Source of the DNA: JAOUGY01 sp963785075
GTDB taxonomy: Bacteria; Actinomycetota; Acidimicrobiia; Spongiisociales; ZC4RG35
Direction: 5' to 3'
Assembly (NCBI GenBank): GCA_963785075.1
Contig: CAWATW010000004.1
Location: 186,001 to 250,000, forward strand
Length of the DNA: 64,000 bases
Made by a program: the position numbers and the translations under genes. The notes under the pieces are model-generated. The model worked only from the letters and a program-made list of their open reading frames with translations, was not told the DNA's origin and did not search any database. This document shows, piece by piece, positions 43,264-51,093 of this stretch (positions are counted from its first letter, which is position 1; every line of letters starts with the position of its first letter).

Positions 43264-43764
43264 ATGCCGATGACGGGACTGAGGACATACGCCGTTGGCG
43301 ATCGCGTCGAGGACTTCACGCTCCCCGACGTAGACGGCCACGACCACCGGTTCAGCGACCTCACGGGCGAATGGACCCTTCTGTACTTCATCACCACCTG
43401 GTGCCCGTACTGCGTGGCGGAGGCGCCGTACCTCGAATCCGAGCTTGCCGCACGCTTCGCAGATCGGGGGCTGCGGCTCGTGGTGGTGGATGTGAAGGAG
43501 CCGGCTGCGATCGCTCGTTCACTACCGGAGCGGTTTGGCTGGAAGTCGCCGTTCTTGGTCGATGAGACCGGCTTGGTGTCCGAGCGCTTCGCTCCAAAGA
43601 AGGAGGGCCTTGCGCCTGAGGTGGCGATCATCAATGCTCACATCGTTCTCGATCAGACTCGCACGATTCGTTTCGCCGAGTACCTGAACATGGAGCGGTT
43701 CGACATTCATGCCGTCGCCGTGGGGAACGCCATCGAGGAACTGATGGCGGCCGACGATGCATGA
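43264..43764 (+). CDS. TlpA/ResA-like thioredoxin-fold protein
   Basis: 166 residues with an alkyl-hydroperoxide-reductase/TlpA fold. The redox motif is WCPYC (C47, C50), after DVDGHDHRFSDLTGEW. No signal peptide is seen, so unlike true TlpA it is probably cytosolic. AAGGAG lies 7 nt before the ATG. It overlaps the DsbD-alpha-like gene by 8 bp and starts the thiol/selenium redox cluster. It could reduce the neighbouring redox proteins. Confidence 0.85.
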   Translation: MPMTGLRTYAVGDRVEDFTLPDVDGHDHRFSDLTGEWTLLYFITTWCPYCVAEAPYLESELAARFADRGLRLVVVDVKEPAAIARSLPERFGWKSPFLVDETGLVSERFAPKKEGLAPEVAIINAHIVLDQTRTIRFAEYLNMERFDIHAVAVGNAIEELMAADDA

Positions 43765-44173
43765 ACTCCGCTCGATCACGATCTATGCAGCCTCCGAGAG
43801 GCACGGTGACGACGTGACGGTTCGTCTCGTCGTCGAGCTTCCCGAGGGCTCCCACATCGAACCGCACGAGCCCAGCGACCCGTTCCTCATACCGACCGTG
43901 CTTCACACAGAGGATGTCCTGGACCCCTCGTGGACGTATCCGACTCCCGTGGTCAAGGACCTGGGTTTCGCCGGGATGGCGCTCAGCGTGCTCGAGGGAA
44001 CGCTCGAGTTTGTGGTCACCGGGCGCCTCGTCGGGCACGTCGACGTCGTCACCGGGTCGTTCGCTTTCCAGCCGTGCATTGGCGGAGCGTGTCTGCCACC
44101 GCGCACGATCGAGTGGCAGGCACCGGTCGACGGTGCCGCCGGCTACTCCGTGCTCGGCGCGCTGGCGGCCTGA
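43757..44173 (+). CDS. DsbD N-terminal (alpha) domain-like protein
   Basis: 138 residues of beta-sandwich type. The motif FQPCIGGACLPPRT (C107, C112) matches the two-cysteine site of DsbD-alpha, normally YQGCxxxxLCYPP. No signal peptide and no membrane domain are visible, so this is a free-standing soluble version. It overlaps the TlpA-like gene, which suggests direct thiol-disulfide exchange between the two. Confidence 0.75.
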   Translation: MHELRSITIYAASERHGDDVTVRLVVELPEGSHIEPHEPSDPFLIPTVLHTEDVLDPSWTYPTPVVKDLGFAGMALSVLEGTLEFVVTGRLVGHVDVVTGSFAFQPCIGGACLPPRTIEWQAPVDGAAGYSVLGALAA

Positions 44174-44180
44174 GGCATCC

Positions 44181-45479
44181 ATGGGCGCGGGAACGAACGA
44201 TGTCGTCACGGCCATGCCTCGGATCGCGCACCTCACGGCGATCGTCATCGGCGGGGGACCGGCCGGGCTCGCCACCAGCCGCCGGCTGGCGGAGCGCTCG
44301 GTCGACCATGTGGTGCTGGAACGGGGGCGGCCGGCCGAACGATGGCGCAGCGAGCGATGGGATTCACTCCGTCTGCTCACTCCCAACTGGCAGACGCGTC
44401 TCCCAGGCTGGCGCTATCGAGGCGCCGACCCGGACGGGTACATGACAATGCCGGAGATCGTCGAGTATCTCGATGACTACGCCGAATCGTTCGACGCTCC
44501 GATCCTCGCTCACACCGAGGTCAAATCACTCCGCCCGAGCTTCGATGGGTTCTTCGTCGAGACCGAGCAAGGGTGGTATTCGGCGGACGCCGTGGTGATT
44601 GCGACCGGCCTGACCCCCTCGATCCCGTCCCTGCAACGAGGTTTCGCGCCGTCGGTCTCACAGATCCACTCGTCGCGCTACAAGTCTCCAGCCGCATTGC
44701 CCGGAGGTGGTGTGCTCGTTGTCGGTGCGTCGGCATCGGGGCTCCAGATCGCACACGAACTGCGGAGCGCCGGACGCGACGTCGTCCTCTCGGTCGGTGA
44801 GCACGTCCGACTCCCACGGACGTACCGCAACCGTGACATCCATTGGTGGCTCGACCTGGCAGGAACGCTCGACTCGACCATCTCGCAGGTGCCCGACCTC
44901 GAGCGAGCACGCCGTAGTCCCTCCTTACAGCTGGTCGGGACGCCGGACCACCGGACGCTGGATCTCGACACGCTCGTCGCCACCGGTGTCGACCTCGCCG
45001 GACGCACGAGGTTCGCAAAGGGATGGACGGTCGGATTCCACGACGATCTGCCGGTGACGACAGCGCGAGCGGATCGCCGTATGGCCCGCCTGCTCGACCT
45101 GTTCGACCACGTGGCGACCGCCGCTGCACTGGATGATCGAGTGGGCCCTCCTCACCGGCCCGCGCCCATGATCGCCTCGCCCGGGCCCGACTCGATCGAC
45201 CTCGACGCCTCGGGGATCTCAACCGTGCTGTGGGCGACCGGCTTTCGACCGCACCATCCGTGGCTGGACCTTCCCGTCTTCGACGATCGCGGGGAGATCG
45301 CCCACCACGGCGGCGTGACGGCATGGCCCGGCCTATACACCATGGGCCTCCCGTTCATGCGCCGCCGCAAATCGACCTTTCTCGACGGATTCGGCGCCGA
45401 CGCCGAGGACATCGTGGATCACCTCATGGAACATCTCGACACGCGCACACGCGCCCGGAGGTGGCTCCTGACCCGATGA
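44181..45479 (+). CDS. FAD/NAD(P)H-dependent oxidoreductase (monooxygenase-like)
   Basis: A 432-residue flavoprotein with two Rossmann motifs: IVIGGGPAGLATSRRL (FAD, about 19-34) and VLVVGASASGLQIAHEL (NAD(P)H). An ATGxxP-like VIATGLTP and a terminal TGFRPHHPWLDLPV also fit the flavin-containing monooxygenase/thioredoxin-reductase-like superfamily. No CxxC redox centre is present, so it is not a classical thioredoxin reductase. GAGG lies 5 nt before the ATG, 7 bp after the DsbD-alpha-like gene. Confidence 0.85.
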   Translation: MGAGTNDVVTAMPRIAHLTAIVIGGGPAGLATSRRLAERSVDHVVLERGRPAERWRSERWDSLRLLTPNWQTRLPGWRYRGADPDGYMTMPEIVEYLDDYAESFDAPILAHTEVKSLRPSFDGFFVETEQGWYSADAVVIATGLTPSIPSLQRGFAPSVSQIHSSRYKSPAALPGGGVLVVGASASGLQIAHELRSAGRDVVLSVGEHVRLPRTYRNRDIHWWLDLAGTLDSTISQVPDLERARRSPSLQLVGTPDHRTLDLDTLVATGVDLAGRTRFAKGWTVGFHDDLPVTTARADRRMARLLDLFDHVATAAALDDRVGPPHRPAPMIASPGPDSIDLDASGISTVLWATGFRPHHPWLDLPVFDDRGEIAHHGGVTAWPGLYTMGLPFMRRRKSTFLDGFGADAEDIVDHLMEHLDTRTRARRWLLTR

Positions 45480-45552
45480 CCACGTCGCAAACAGATCAAC
45501 AGATAGACAGAAAGCGGGGGATGCCCGCAACACGACAAGGAGAGACACAACG

Positions 45553-46116
45553 ATGACAACCATCAATGAGACAAGCGAAATAGTCCGCAACGGCGTGCCC
45601 GTGACCAAGCTGTTCGGCACCATCGGCAAGCTGCGCAACAACCCCGAGCTTGCGGCATTCCGGTTCACCGCCAGCAACCGCTGGATCCATGGCACGGCCA
45701 GCGCCTCGACCATCCACGAGTGGTACGGCGTGGGAACCGATCACACGCACGTCGAAGAGTTCGAGTTCGCCGCCGACCATCCCACGCTCGGGCTCGGCTA
45801 CGGCCCCACGCCACAGGAGTATGTTCTGCATGCGCTGGCTGCGTGCCTCACTCTGGGTATTGCGACCACTGCTTCTGCCCGCAAGATCGAGCTCGAGAGC
45901 GTGGCTGCGTCCGTTTCCGGAGACATCGATGTCCGCGGCGTCCTCGGCATCGACCCGGACGTGCGGAATGGATTCTCCGAGATCCGCGTCGAATTCGAGG
46001 TCTCTGGTGACGCGTCGCCGGAGGAACTCGCCGACCTCGTGGAGGCATCGAAGAACCGGTCTGCGGTCTACGACATGCTGACGGCCGCGACACCCATCAC
46101 CGTGGGCGTGGTCTGA
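45553..46116 (+). CDS. OsmC-family protein (Cys form)
   Basis: A 187-residue OsmC/Ohr-fold peroxide-reducing protein. The conserved redox Cys98 sits in LHALAACLTLG. The second family cysteine is replaced (KNRSAVYDML), so a bound thiol or partner would have to resolve it. A good AAGGAG precedes the ATG. It belongs to the same strand and theme as the TlpA/DsbD/flavoprotein genes and is followed by a strong terminator. Compare the UGA-containing OsmC at 51094. Confidence 0.88.
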   Translation: MTTINETSEIVRNGVPVTKLFGTIGKLRNNPELAAFRFTASNRWIHGTASASTIHEWYGVGTDHTHVEEFEFAADHPTLGLGYGPTPQEYVLHALAACLTLGIATTASARKIELESVAASVSGDIDVRGVLGIDPDVRNGFSEIRVEFEVSGDASPEELADLVEASKNRSAVYDMLTAATPITVGVV

Positions 46117-46135
46117 GCACATCAGAGACTCATGG

Positions 46136-46175
46136 GATCGAGAGGGGCTTCTCCGTTCGGAGAGCCCCCTCGATC
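46136..46175 (+). terminator. strong hairpin terminator after osmC
   Basis: A long imperfect stem: the arm 46136-46154 pairs with 46159-46175 around loop GTTC, with GATCGAG/CTCGATC ends and a GGGGCT/AGCCCC core. It separates the redox operon from the sigma-factor operon. There is no T run. Confidence 0.6.
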
Positions 46176-46187
46176 GTGGCTACAAGA

Positions 46188-46202
46188 CCTCTGTTCCAGA
46201 GG
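46188..46202. promoter_or_regulatory. palindrome CCTCTG-TTC-CAGAGG upstream of the sigma-factor gene
   Basis: Six-base perfect arms around TTC, 52 bp before the ECF sigma start. It could be an operator or part of the promoter; a TAGATT box follows at 46224-46229. Confidence 0.4.
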
Positions 46203-46254
46203 ATGCGCTCCGAGCGATCGGTGTAGATTCCCTCGTGTCTGCAGGCGAGTGCAC

Positions 46255-46833
46255 ATGACGGCGGAGACGATCGGCTTTGGCACGCTGGCCAGGGAACAAC
46301 TGCCCTGGCTGTACTCCTTGGCGCGTCGTCTCGCATCCGACCACGCCGAGGATGTCGTCCAGGAGTGCTTGCTCAAGGCATACAAGGCGTATCCAAAGCT
46401 ACGGGACCATCAGGCCGCTCCGGCGTGGTTCCGGCAGATACTCATCAACTGTGCCAACGACCACCACCGCAAGCGGATGAGCGGGATCGATGAGACACCG
46501 CTCGAAGAGGACGATTCATACACCTTGTTCCGAAGAATCATGGACGAGGATCCGCTCCCCTATTCGAACTCCGTCCACCTCGACTTCCTCCATTCTTTCC
46601 ACGACGAGCACATATGGGAGGTGCTCGACCGACTCGACCCGAAGTACCGAGTGCCGCTCGTTCTCGTGCACATGGAGGGCATCCCGACGGCCGACGTCAG
46701 CCGCATGTTGGGTGTGGCGCAGAACACGATCCTCTCATGGCTTCACCGAGGTCGAAAGCTCTTCGAGAAGGAGATGTGGAAGTACGCCGAGGAGCGAGAG
46801 CTCTTGCGGGAGATGGAAGGAGTACACCCATGA
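46255..46833 (+). CDS. ECF RNA polymerase sigma factor
   Basis: 192 residues. Region 2 includes ASDHAEDVVQECLLKAYKAY and AWFRQILINCANDHHRK; region 4 includes VPLVLVHMEGIPTADVSRMLGVAQNTILSWLHRGRKLF. It is coupled by a 4-bp ATGA overlap to a zinc-binding anti-sigma factor, the arrangement of SigR/RsrA-type thiol or metal stress switches. The next two genes are UGA-containing methyltransferases, so the regulon probably includes them. ATG 46255 begins the family-like sequence. Confidence 0.93.
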   Translation: MTAETIGFGTLAREQLPWLYSLARRLASDHAEDVVQECLLKAYKAYPKLRDHQAAPAWFRQILINCANDHHRKRMSGIDETPLEEDDSYTLFRRIMDEDPLPYSNSVHLDFLHSFHDEHIWEVLDRLDPKYRVPLVLVHMEGIPTADVSRMLGVAQNTILSWLHRGRKLFEKEMWKYAEERELLREMEGVHP

Positions 46834-47069
46834 TCGATTGCAGCACTGCGGTCAGACAGCTATGGGTCTTCATCGAGCAAGAGATCACATCGGAGGACAA
46901 AGCGAAGATGGAGGAGCATCTCGCGTTTTGCAAGCGCTGTTGCGGGGAGGTGGAGTTCGCCGAGGAGATGCGCGATGTGTTGAAAGGTGCGGCCAAACCG
47001 GGTGTGCCCGATGACGCCGCCGCGCGTCTCTCGCACTTCATCGACGGCATCGAGGAGGGCGAGTTGTGA
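46830..47069 (+). CDS. zinc-binding anti-sigma factor (ZAS, RsrA-like)
   Basis: 79 residues with the HxxxCxxC motif H30, C34, C37 in EEHLAFCKRCC, plus an extra Cys38 and Cys4. ZAS proteins hold the partner sigma factor until oxidation or metal binding releases the zinc. The start overlaps the sigma stop and the end overlaps the next GTG by 4 bp, so sigma, anti-sigma and methyltransferase are translated as one unit. Confidence 0.9.
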   Translation: MIDCSTAVRQLWVFIEQEITSEDKAKMEEHLAFCKRCCGEVEFAEEMRDVLKGAAKPGVPDDAAARLSHFIDGIEEGEL

Positions 47070-47861
47070 GCAAGGACCTCATGTACACGGACCAGATCGA
47101 GGAGATCGTCCGTGACGCTTACGCCGCGATCGATTCGCCACGCGGTTCTGCCATGTGGCTGTATGAAGACGACCAGCTGGCTGCCCTGCCCGAAGGGGCC
47201 AAACAGTGGGCTCTCGGTGTCGGAAATCCGGTGCCTCATGCCGGGCTCCAGCCTGGCGAAACCATCCTCGATCTCGGGTGCGGAGCCGGGATCGACGTCC
47301 TGCTCGCCGCACGCGAGGTGGGCGCCGGGGGCCGGGTCATCGGTCTCGACAGTCTCGAGCAAATGGTCGAGCGAGGCCGGGCCCTCGCAATCGAGGCGGA
47401 CGCCGGCAACGTGGAGTTCGTGCTCGGCTCGTTCGACCGGATTCCGCTGCCGGATGATTGCGTCGACGTCATCATCTCCAATGGCGCGATCAACCTGGCG
47501 GCTCGGAAGAGCCGCGTGATGGCCGAGGCGGCGCGGGTGCTGAAGCCCGGCGGGCGCCTCGCCGTTGCCGATCTCACGATCGTGGAGGATGACATCCCAC
47601 CGGAGATTCTGACCCACCCGTCGGCCTGGGCCGGTTGAGTGTCTGGAGCCCTGACGGAGCGTGTCTTCGTCACCAAACTCGAGAACGTGGGCTTCGAGGC
47701 GATCGAGTTCACCGATCGCTTCCCGTTTCCCTTGGCCCGCGTCTGCCGACTATCCGCTGTTCACGCCCGATCTCGTCGAGCTGATGTCTCGCCTGATCCC
47801 CAGGGAGAAGCAAGGGCAGGTGGCGGTCAGCGTGATCGTCAAGGCGCAAAGACCCGGCTGA
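47066..47861 (+). CDS. ArsM-like SAM methyltransferase, predicted selenoprotein (UGA at codon 191; one-base frame disruption later)
   Basis: A class I methyltransferase related to arsenite methyltransferases. The SAM site is LDLGCGAGID (68-77). The frame meets TGA at 47636-47638 in WAG(UGA)VSGAL, where AS3MT/ArsM proteins have the arsenic-binding Cys (LWGEC-LGGAL). Family sequence continues in frame after it (FVTKLENVGFEAIEFTDRFPF) and a SECIS-like hairpin lies at 47652-47672. At 47734-47735 (TTGGCCC) removing one G restores the expected ending YPLFTPDLVELMSRLIP, with stop at 47861. The N-terminal ArsM cysteine (GCGNP) is Val52 here. Starts with GTG overlapping the anti-sigma stop. A decaying gene is the alternative. 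Confidence 0.7.
47652..47672 (+). promoter_or_regulatory. candidate bacterial SECIS element 1
   Basis: UGACGGAG pairs with CUUCGUCA (8 bp, one G-U) around the loop CGUGU. The loop starts at the 22nd nucleotide after the UGA at 47636 and has G in its second position, as bacterial SelB-binding hairpins require. Confidence 0.65.
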
Positions 47862-48077
47862 ACCCGGGGAGGCCGCTGCGGGGAGGGCGCTCGTGACGTC
47901 GCGTCGCCCCCCGGGGCGGGCTCGATCGGCCGCCAAACGACACGAGGGTGCAGCCTCGTCGACATCAGGAGCTTCATGAGCCGAGTGCTCCTTCCGGGAC
48001 CGCGCAATATCTGAGCCCCTGGTTTCGTCCTTCTTTGCATGCACAGAACGACGAGCCAGACCAGGACGACATCGACG

Positions 48078-48911
48078 ATGCCAAGTCTCAACAGTCCGCC
48101 AGTGCTCCTGGTGGATCCCGAGGCGCTACGTGCCGAGGTCCGCAGCAAGTACCGAGCAGTCGCAGAGATGGCGGGCCACACCTTTCACTTTCACACCGGA
48201 CTCCCGCTCGCGGAGCGGCTCGGATATCCGTCTGACGTCATCGAAGCCATCCCGCCCGACTCGCTGGCGAGCTTCGCCGGTGTCGCCAACCCGATCATGG
48301 CCGGCCCGATCGCCCCGGGAGCCCGAATCGTCGACGTCGGCTCAGGTGCGGGCTTTGACAGCTTTGCGGCCGGCCAGCTGACAGGTTCGACCGGATCGGT
48401 GGTAGGGATCGACATGACTCCCGAGATGCTGGATCGGTCCCGTCGCGCGGCTGCCGGCGCCGGGATCGACAATGTCGAGTTCCGAGAGGGCATCGCCGAA
48501 GCCCTGCCGGTCGCCGACGGCTGGGCAGACCTGGTCATCAGCAACGGTGTGTTGAACCTGGTTGCGGACAAGGCTCTGGCCCTCGCCGAGATCAACCGGG
48601 TGCTTCGGCCAGGTGGCGTGCTCCAGTTCGGAGACATCGCCAACGGCAAGCCGGTTCCCGAGGAGGCCATGAAGAACATCGACCTATGGGCCGCCTGAAT
48701 CGCTGGTGGGCTGTCCCGTGACGGATGGCACGCATTGATCGAATCGGCGGGCTTCACCGAGGTCGAGATCGTCGGTCCGGTCGACGTCTTCGAGGGGGCA
48801 GCGGGCGAAGACAACGCTCGGGCATTCGAGACCTACGGGTATACGTTCCGCGCCGTGAAGGTGAGAGACGTGGAGGCGCAACTGGCGGTGCCAGCCTGCG
48901 ACGTCCGATGA
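48078..48911 (+). CDS. ArsM-like SAM methyltransferase, predicted selenoprotein (UGA at codon 207)
   Basis: 277 residues if UGA is read as selenocysteine. The domain order is a HTFHFHTGLPLAERLGY N-terminal motif, SAM site VDVGSGAGFDS (85-95), and VISNGVLNLV. TGA at 48696-48698 falls in IDLWAA(UGA)IAGGLSRDGW, the position of the family's conserved cysteine. The frame then continues cleanly for 70 codons of family-like sequence (ALIESAGFTEVEIVGPVDVF, ARAFETYGYTFRAVK) to a TGA at 48909. A hairpin with loop CGUGAC follows the UGA. The ArsM N-terminal cysteine is Val69. ATG 48078 is chosen; ATG 48039 is possible. Bases 47862-48077 hold only GC-rich sequence. Confidence 0.8.
48706..48733 (+). promoter_or_regulatory. 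candidate bacterial SECIS element 2
   Basis: GCUGUCC pairs with GGAUGGC (7 bp with two G-U) around loop CGUGAC; one G-A mismatch then allows three more pairs (GUG/CGC). The loop starts at the 19th nucleotide after the UGA at 48696, with G second in the loop, and its CGUG matches element 1. Confidence 0.7.
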
Positions 48912-48998
48912 CATGAGAGCTCAGGACTTGTTGCACTCTGGCGGCGCAGGGGCCGAGGCGATCCTCCTGGCACGGATCGAACAGCAGCATTGCGGACC

Positions 48999-50555
48999 TC
49001 AGCGGCCTTGGCACGGGCCCATCGGCTCCACAGGCTCGAGCTCGATCAGTTGGGACACGACGTCCTCGGAGAAAATCAGTTCCGGATCGGTCAACCAACG
49101 CTGGAGGCGAAGCGCAAGCATCCGGTCGTTGATCTCGGCCGCGCTCGGGTCGGGGCTGCCTTCGGCGACGAGCAGGCGTCGTGATATCGCCCACAGGGAG
49201 TCGCCGCGACCGATGGCCGGGAGCACCTCGACCTCCACCCAGGCGGGAGATGCGAGATCACCTTCGTCGGTTGCCACGACGCATGCTCCGAACGCCCCGG
49301 GTCCCAGCACGTCGGAGTCGAAGAGCAGCCATCGGTTCCCTGCGACCTCGAACGTGCCCTTGGCGCCTTCGATCGCCATCGACGTCAGGTCGTCGTCGAT
49401 CCTGGCTCCGAGGTCCTCCCTTTGTGGCCCACTCCCTTCGGTGGTGACGATCGATCTCCCGGTCAGGCTTGGCGGCTGGTTGACGTGGAGCTCGATAACG
49501 TCCTCTGCGCGCCCGTCTCCGGAGGCACCCGTGACTCGAACCGTCAACGATGGAGGTGCGTCGAGTGGGATCGGAACCGTCGCAGCAGGTGCGCCCTCGT
49601 CGTAGGCAGTCGTCCATGTCCGGCCATCAGAGGTCTCCCAGCTCACGACGACCAGATCCAGCACGGCATCGCCCGAGGCCCATGTCAGCTCCAAGTCTGA
49701 TCCGGCGTTGACCGGGTTCGGCGGGTCGTCGACCTCGATACGTAGCGCAGCTGTCGTGGTCGTCTCGGCGGTGGAGCTCGAAGTAGCGGGCACCGTCGTC
49801 GAAGGGGGGATATCACCGTCCCCGATTGCGGCGACCGCGGCGGCGGCCGTCAACGCCGATGTGACCACGGCGACCGCAACCACTCGCTCCGCGCCGGCTG
49901 CCGCGAGCCCGCGCAGCGATTGCCGGATGGGATCGGCCTCGGCTCGGAGGACACCGGTCTTGGCGAGTCGGGAGATGTCGCGCCGTGCTCTCAGTCGGGA
50001 CCCCAGCCCGATGGTGGACGTTTCACCTCTGAGCCGGGCCGAGACCTCACCGAGAAGCCGCGATTTGATGCCTTCGATGCGATGCTTGACATCGGAGGTG
50101 ACCTGATCGGTCGCAGATCGGACGAGATCGTCGGCGGCCTCTCTCACGTCGCGGATCGGCTTGGTGAGGCCTTCGGCGATCTGGTCGACGGCGGCGTCGA
50201 CCTCACCCCTGATGTGCTGTTCAACCCGGGCCTTCTGCCTACCCGTCTCGACTCGAACCTCGTCTTCCACCCGGCCGATCAACTCTTGGACGCGAACCCA
50301 CACGGGACCAGCCTCCGGACACTCGAGCGCCAGTGTCGAGCCGTCGGGAAGGGCCCGGAGGTCACGACCGGGCGAAAGCGGCTCCGTGCCGAAGACAAGT
50401 CGATAGTCCAAGGGTCGTCGACGGAACGTATGCGTCGGAAGTCGCTCCTCGACGATGAAAGCCTCGAGGAAGTCGGCAGCTGTCTCGGCATCTCCCAGAG
50501 GGCGCGTCAAACGCTGGTTCCGGACTCGGTCCTCGATTTGGACGCTCGTTGCCAC
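48999..50555 (-). CDS. large single-pass membrane protein with coiled coil and LysM-like end
   Basis: 518 residues. The N-terminal ~90 residues look like a small ubiquitin-like or FHA-substitute domain (DYRLVFGTEPLSPGRDLRAL). A long charged helical region (about 95-215) is probably coiled coil. A membrane helix lies at about 221-251 and a Ser/Thr linker follows. Outside are two beta-sandwich-like segments (about 275-420) and a C-terminal LysM-like region around IGRGDSLWAISRRLL. It may link the cytoplasm to the cell wall. GTG start at 50555. It is transcribed against the selenoprotein genes. No named family recognised. Confidence 0.75.
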   Translation of the reverse strand: MATSVQIEDRVRNQRLTRPLGDAETAADFLEAFIVEERLPTHTFRRRPLDYRLVFGTEPLSPGRDLRALPDGSTLALECPEAGPVWVRVQELIGRVEDEVRVETGRQKARVEQHIRGEVDAAVDQIAEGLTKPIRDVREAADDLVRSATDQVTSDVKHRIEGIKSRLLGEVSARLRGETSTIGLGSRLRARRDISRLAKTGVLRAEADPIRQSLRGLAAAGAERVVAVAVVTSALTAAAAVAAIGDGDIPPSTTVPATSSSTAETTTTAALRIEVDDPPNPVNAGSDLELTWASGDAVLDLVVVSWETSDGRTWTTAYDEGAPAATVPIPLDAPPSLTVRVTGASGDGRAEDVIELHVNQPPSLTGRSIVTTEGSGPQREDLGARIDDDLTSMAIEGAKGTFEVAGNRWLLFDSDVLGPGAFGACVVATDEGDLASPAWVEVEVLPAIGRGDSLWAISRRLLVAEGSPDPSAAEINDRMLALRLQRWLTDPELIFSEDVVSQLIELEPVEPMGPCQGR

Positions 50556-50682
50556 CCTGCGCCAGCCTGCTCGACCAATTCGACCCTAAACGCTGGGATC
50601 GCGCAGCGACGCCTCCCCGGTGGCTACCCCGAGAACGGTTCCGTGGCCGGGCTCGAGTCACACCCGCAGGCCGGAGCGGGAA

Positions 50683-50949
50683 TCAGGCTCGTTTCATGTT
50701 CCCGTAGACCATGATCGAAGCTGCCGCCACGCCGACCTGAATCAGCAGCTTGATCCAGTCGATGCCACGGGTGTCACCCACACCCAGCGCTTGCGCGACA
50801 AAACCTCCGACGATCGCCCCTACCGCGCCGACGACGATGGTGACGCCCATCGAGAGGTTCTGCTTTCCGGGAAGGACGAGCCGGGCCAGGGGCCCGATGA
50901 TGATTCCGGCCAATAGACCGCCGATGACGGTTGCGAGCGCTGCGCCCAT
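50683..50949 (-). CDS. GlsB/YeaQ/YmgE-family small stress membrane protein
   Basis: 88 residues with three hydrophobic segments. The family motif is IGGLLAGIIIGPLARLVLPGKQ at the N terminus and GAVGAIVGGFVAQALG in the middle (transglycosylase-associated protein family). These proteins are general-stress-associated with unknown biochemical role. Transcribed toward the LysM-like gene, 127 bp away. Confidence 0.9.
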   Translation of the reverse strand: MGAALATVIGGLLAGIIIGPLARLVLPGKQNLSMGVTIVVGAVGAIVGGFVAQALGVGDTRGIDWIKLLIQVGVAAASIMVYGNMKRA

Positions 50950-51093
50950 GTGTTGTTCCCTCGTCGAGTCGGGCGAATGCTAGGTGATCCGCCGCCAGCC
51001 CTTTGAAGGCCGGCCATCGTCGTCGGGCGTACCCCGTCTAGGGTGCAGGTCGTAGCTGTTGCCGGCTGAATCCAACGAATACCGGAGCGATCC

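Noticed and set aside
47862..48077. GC-rich palindromic sequence (CCCGGGG and CCCCCCGGGG) as a terminator between the methyltransferase genes
   Set aside because: No single convincing stem with a T tract could be drawn by eye.
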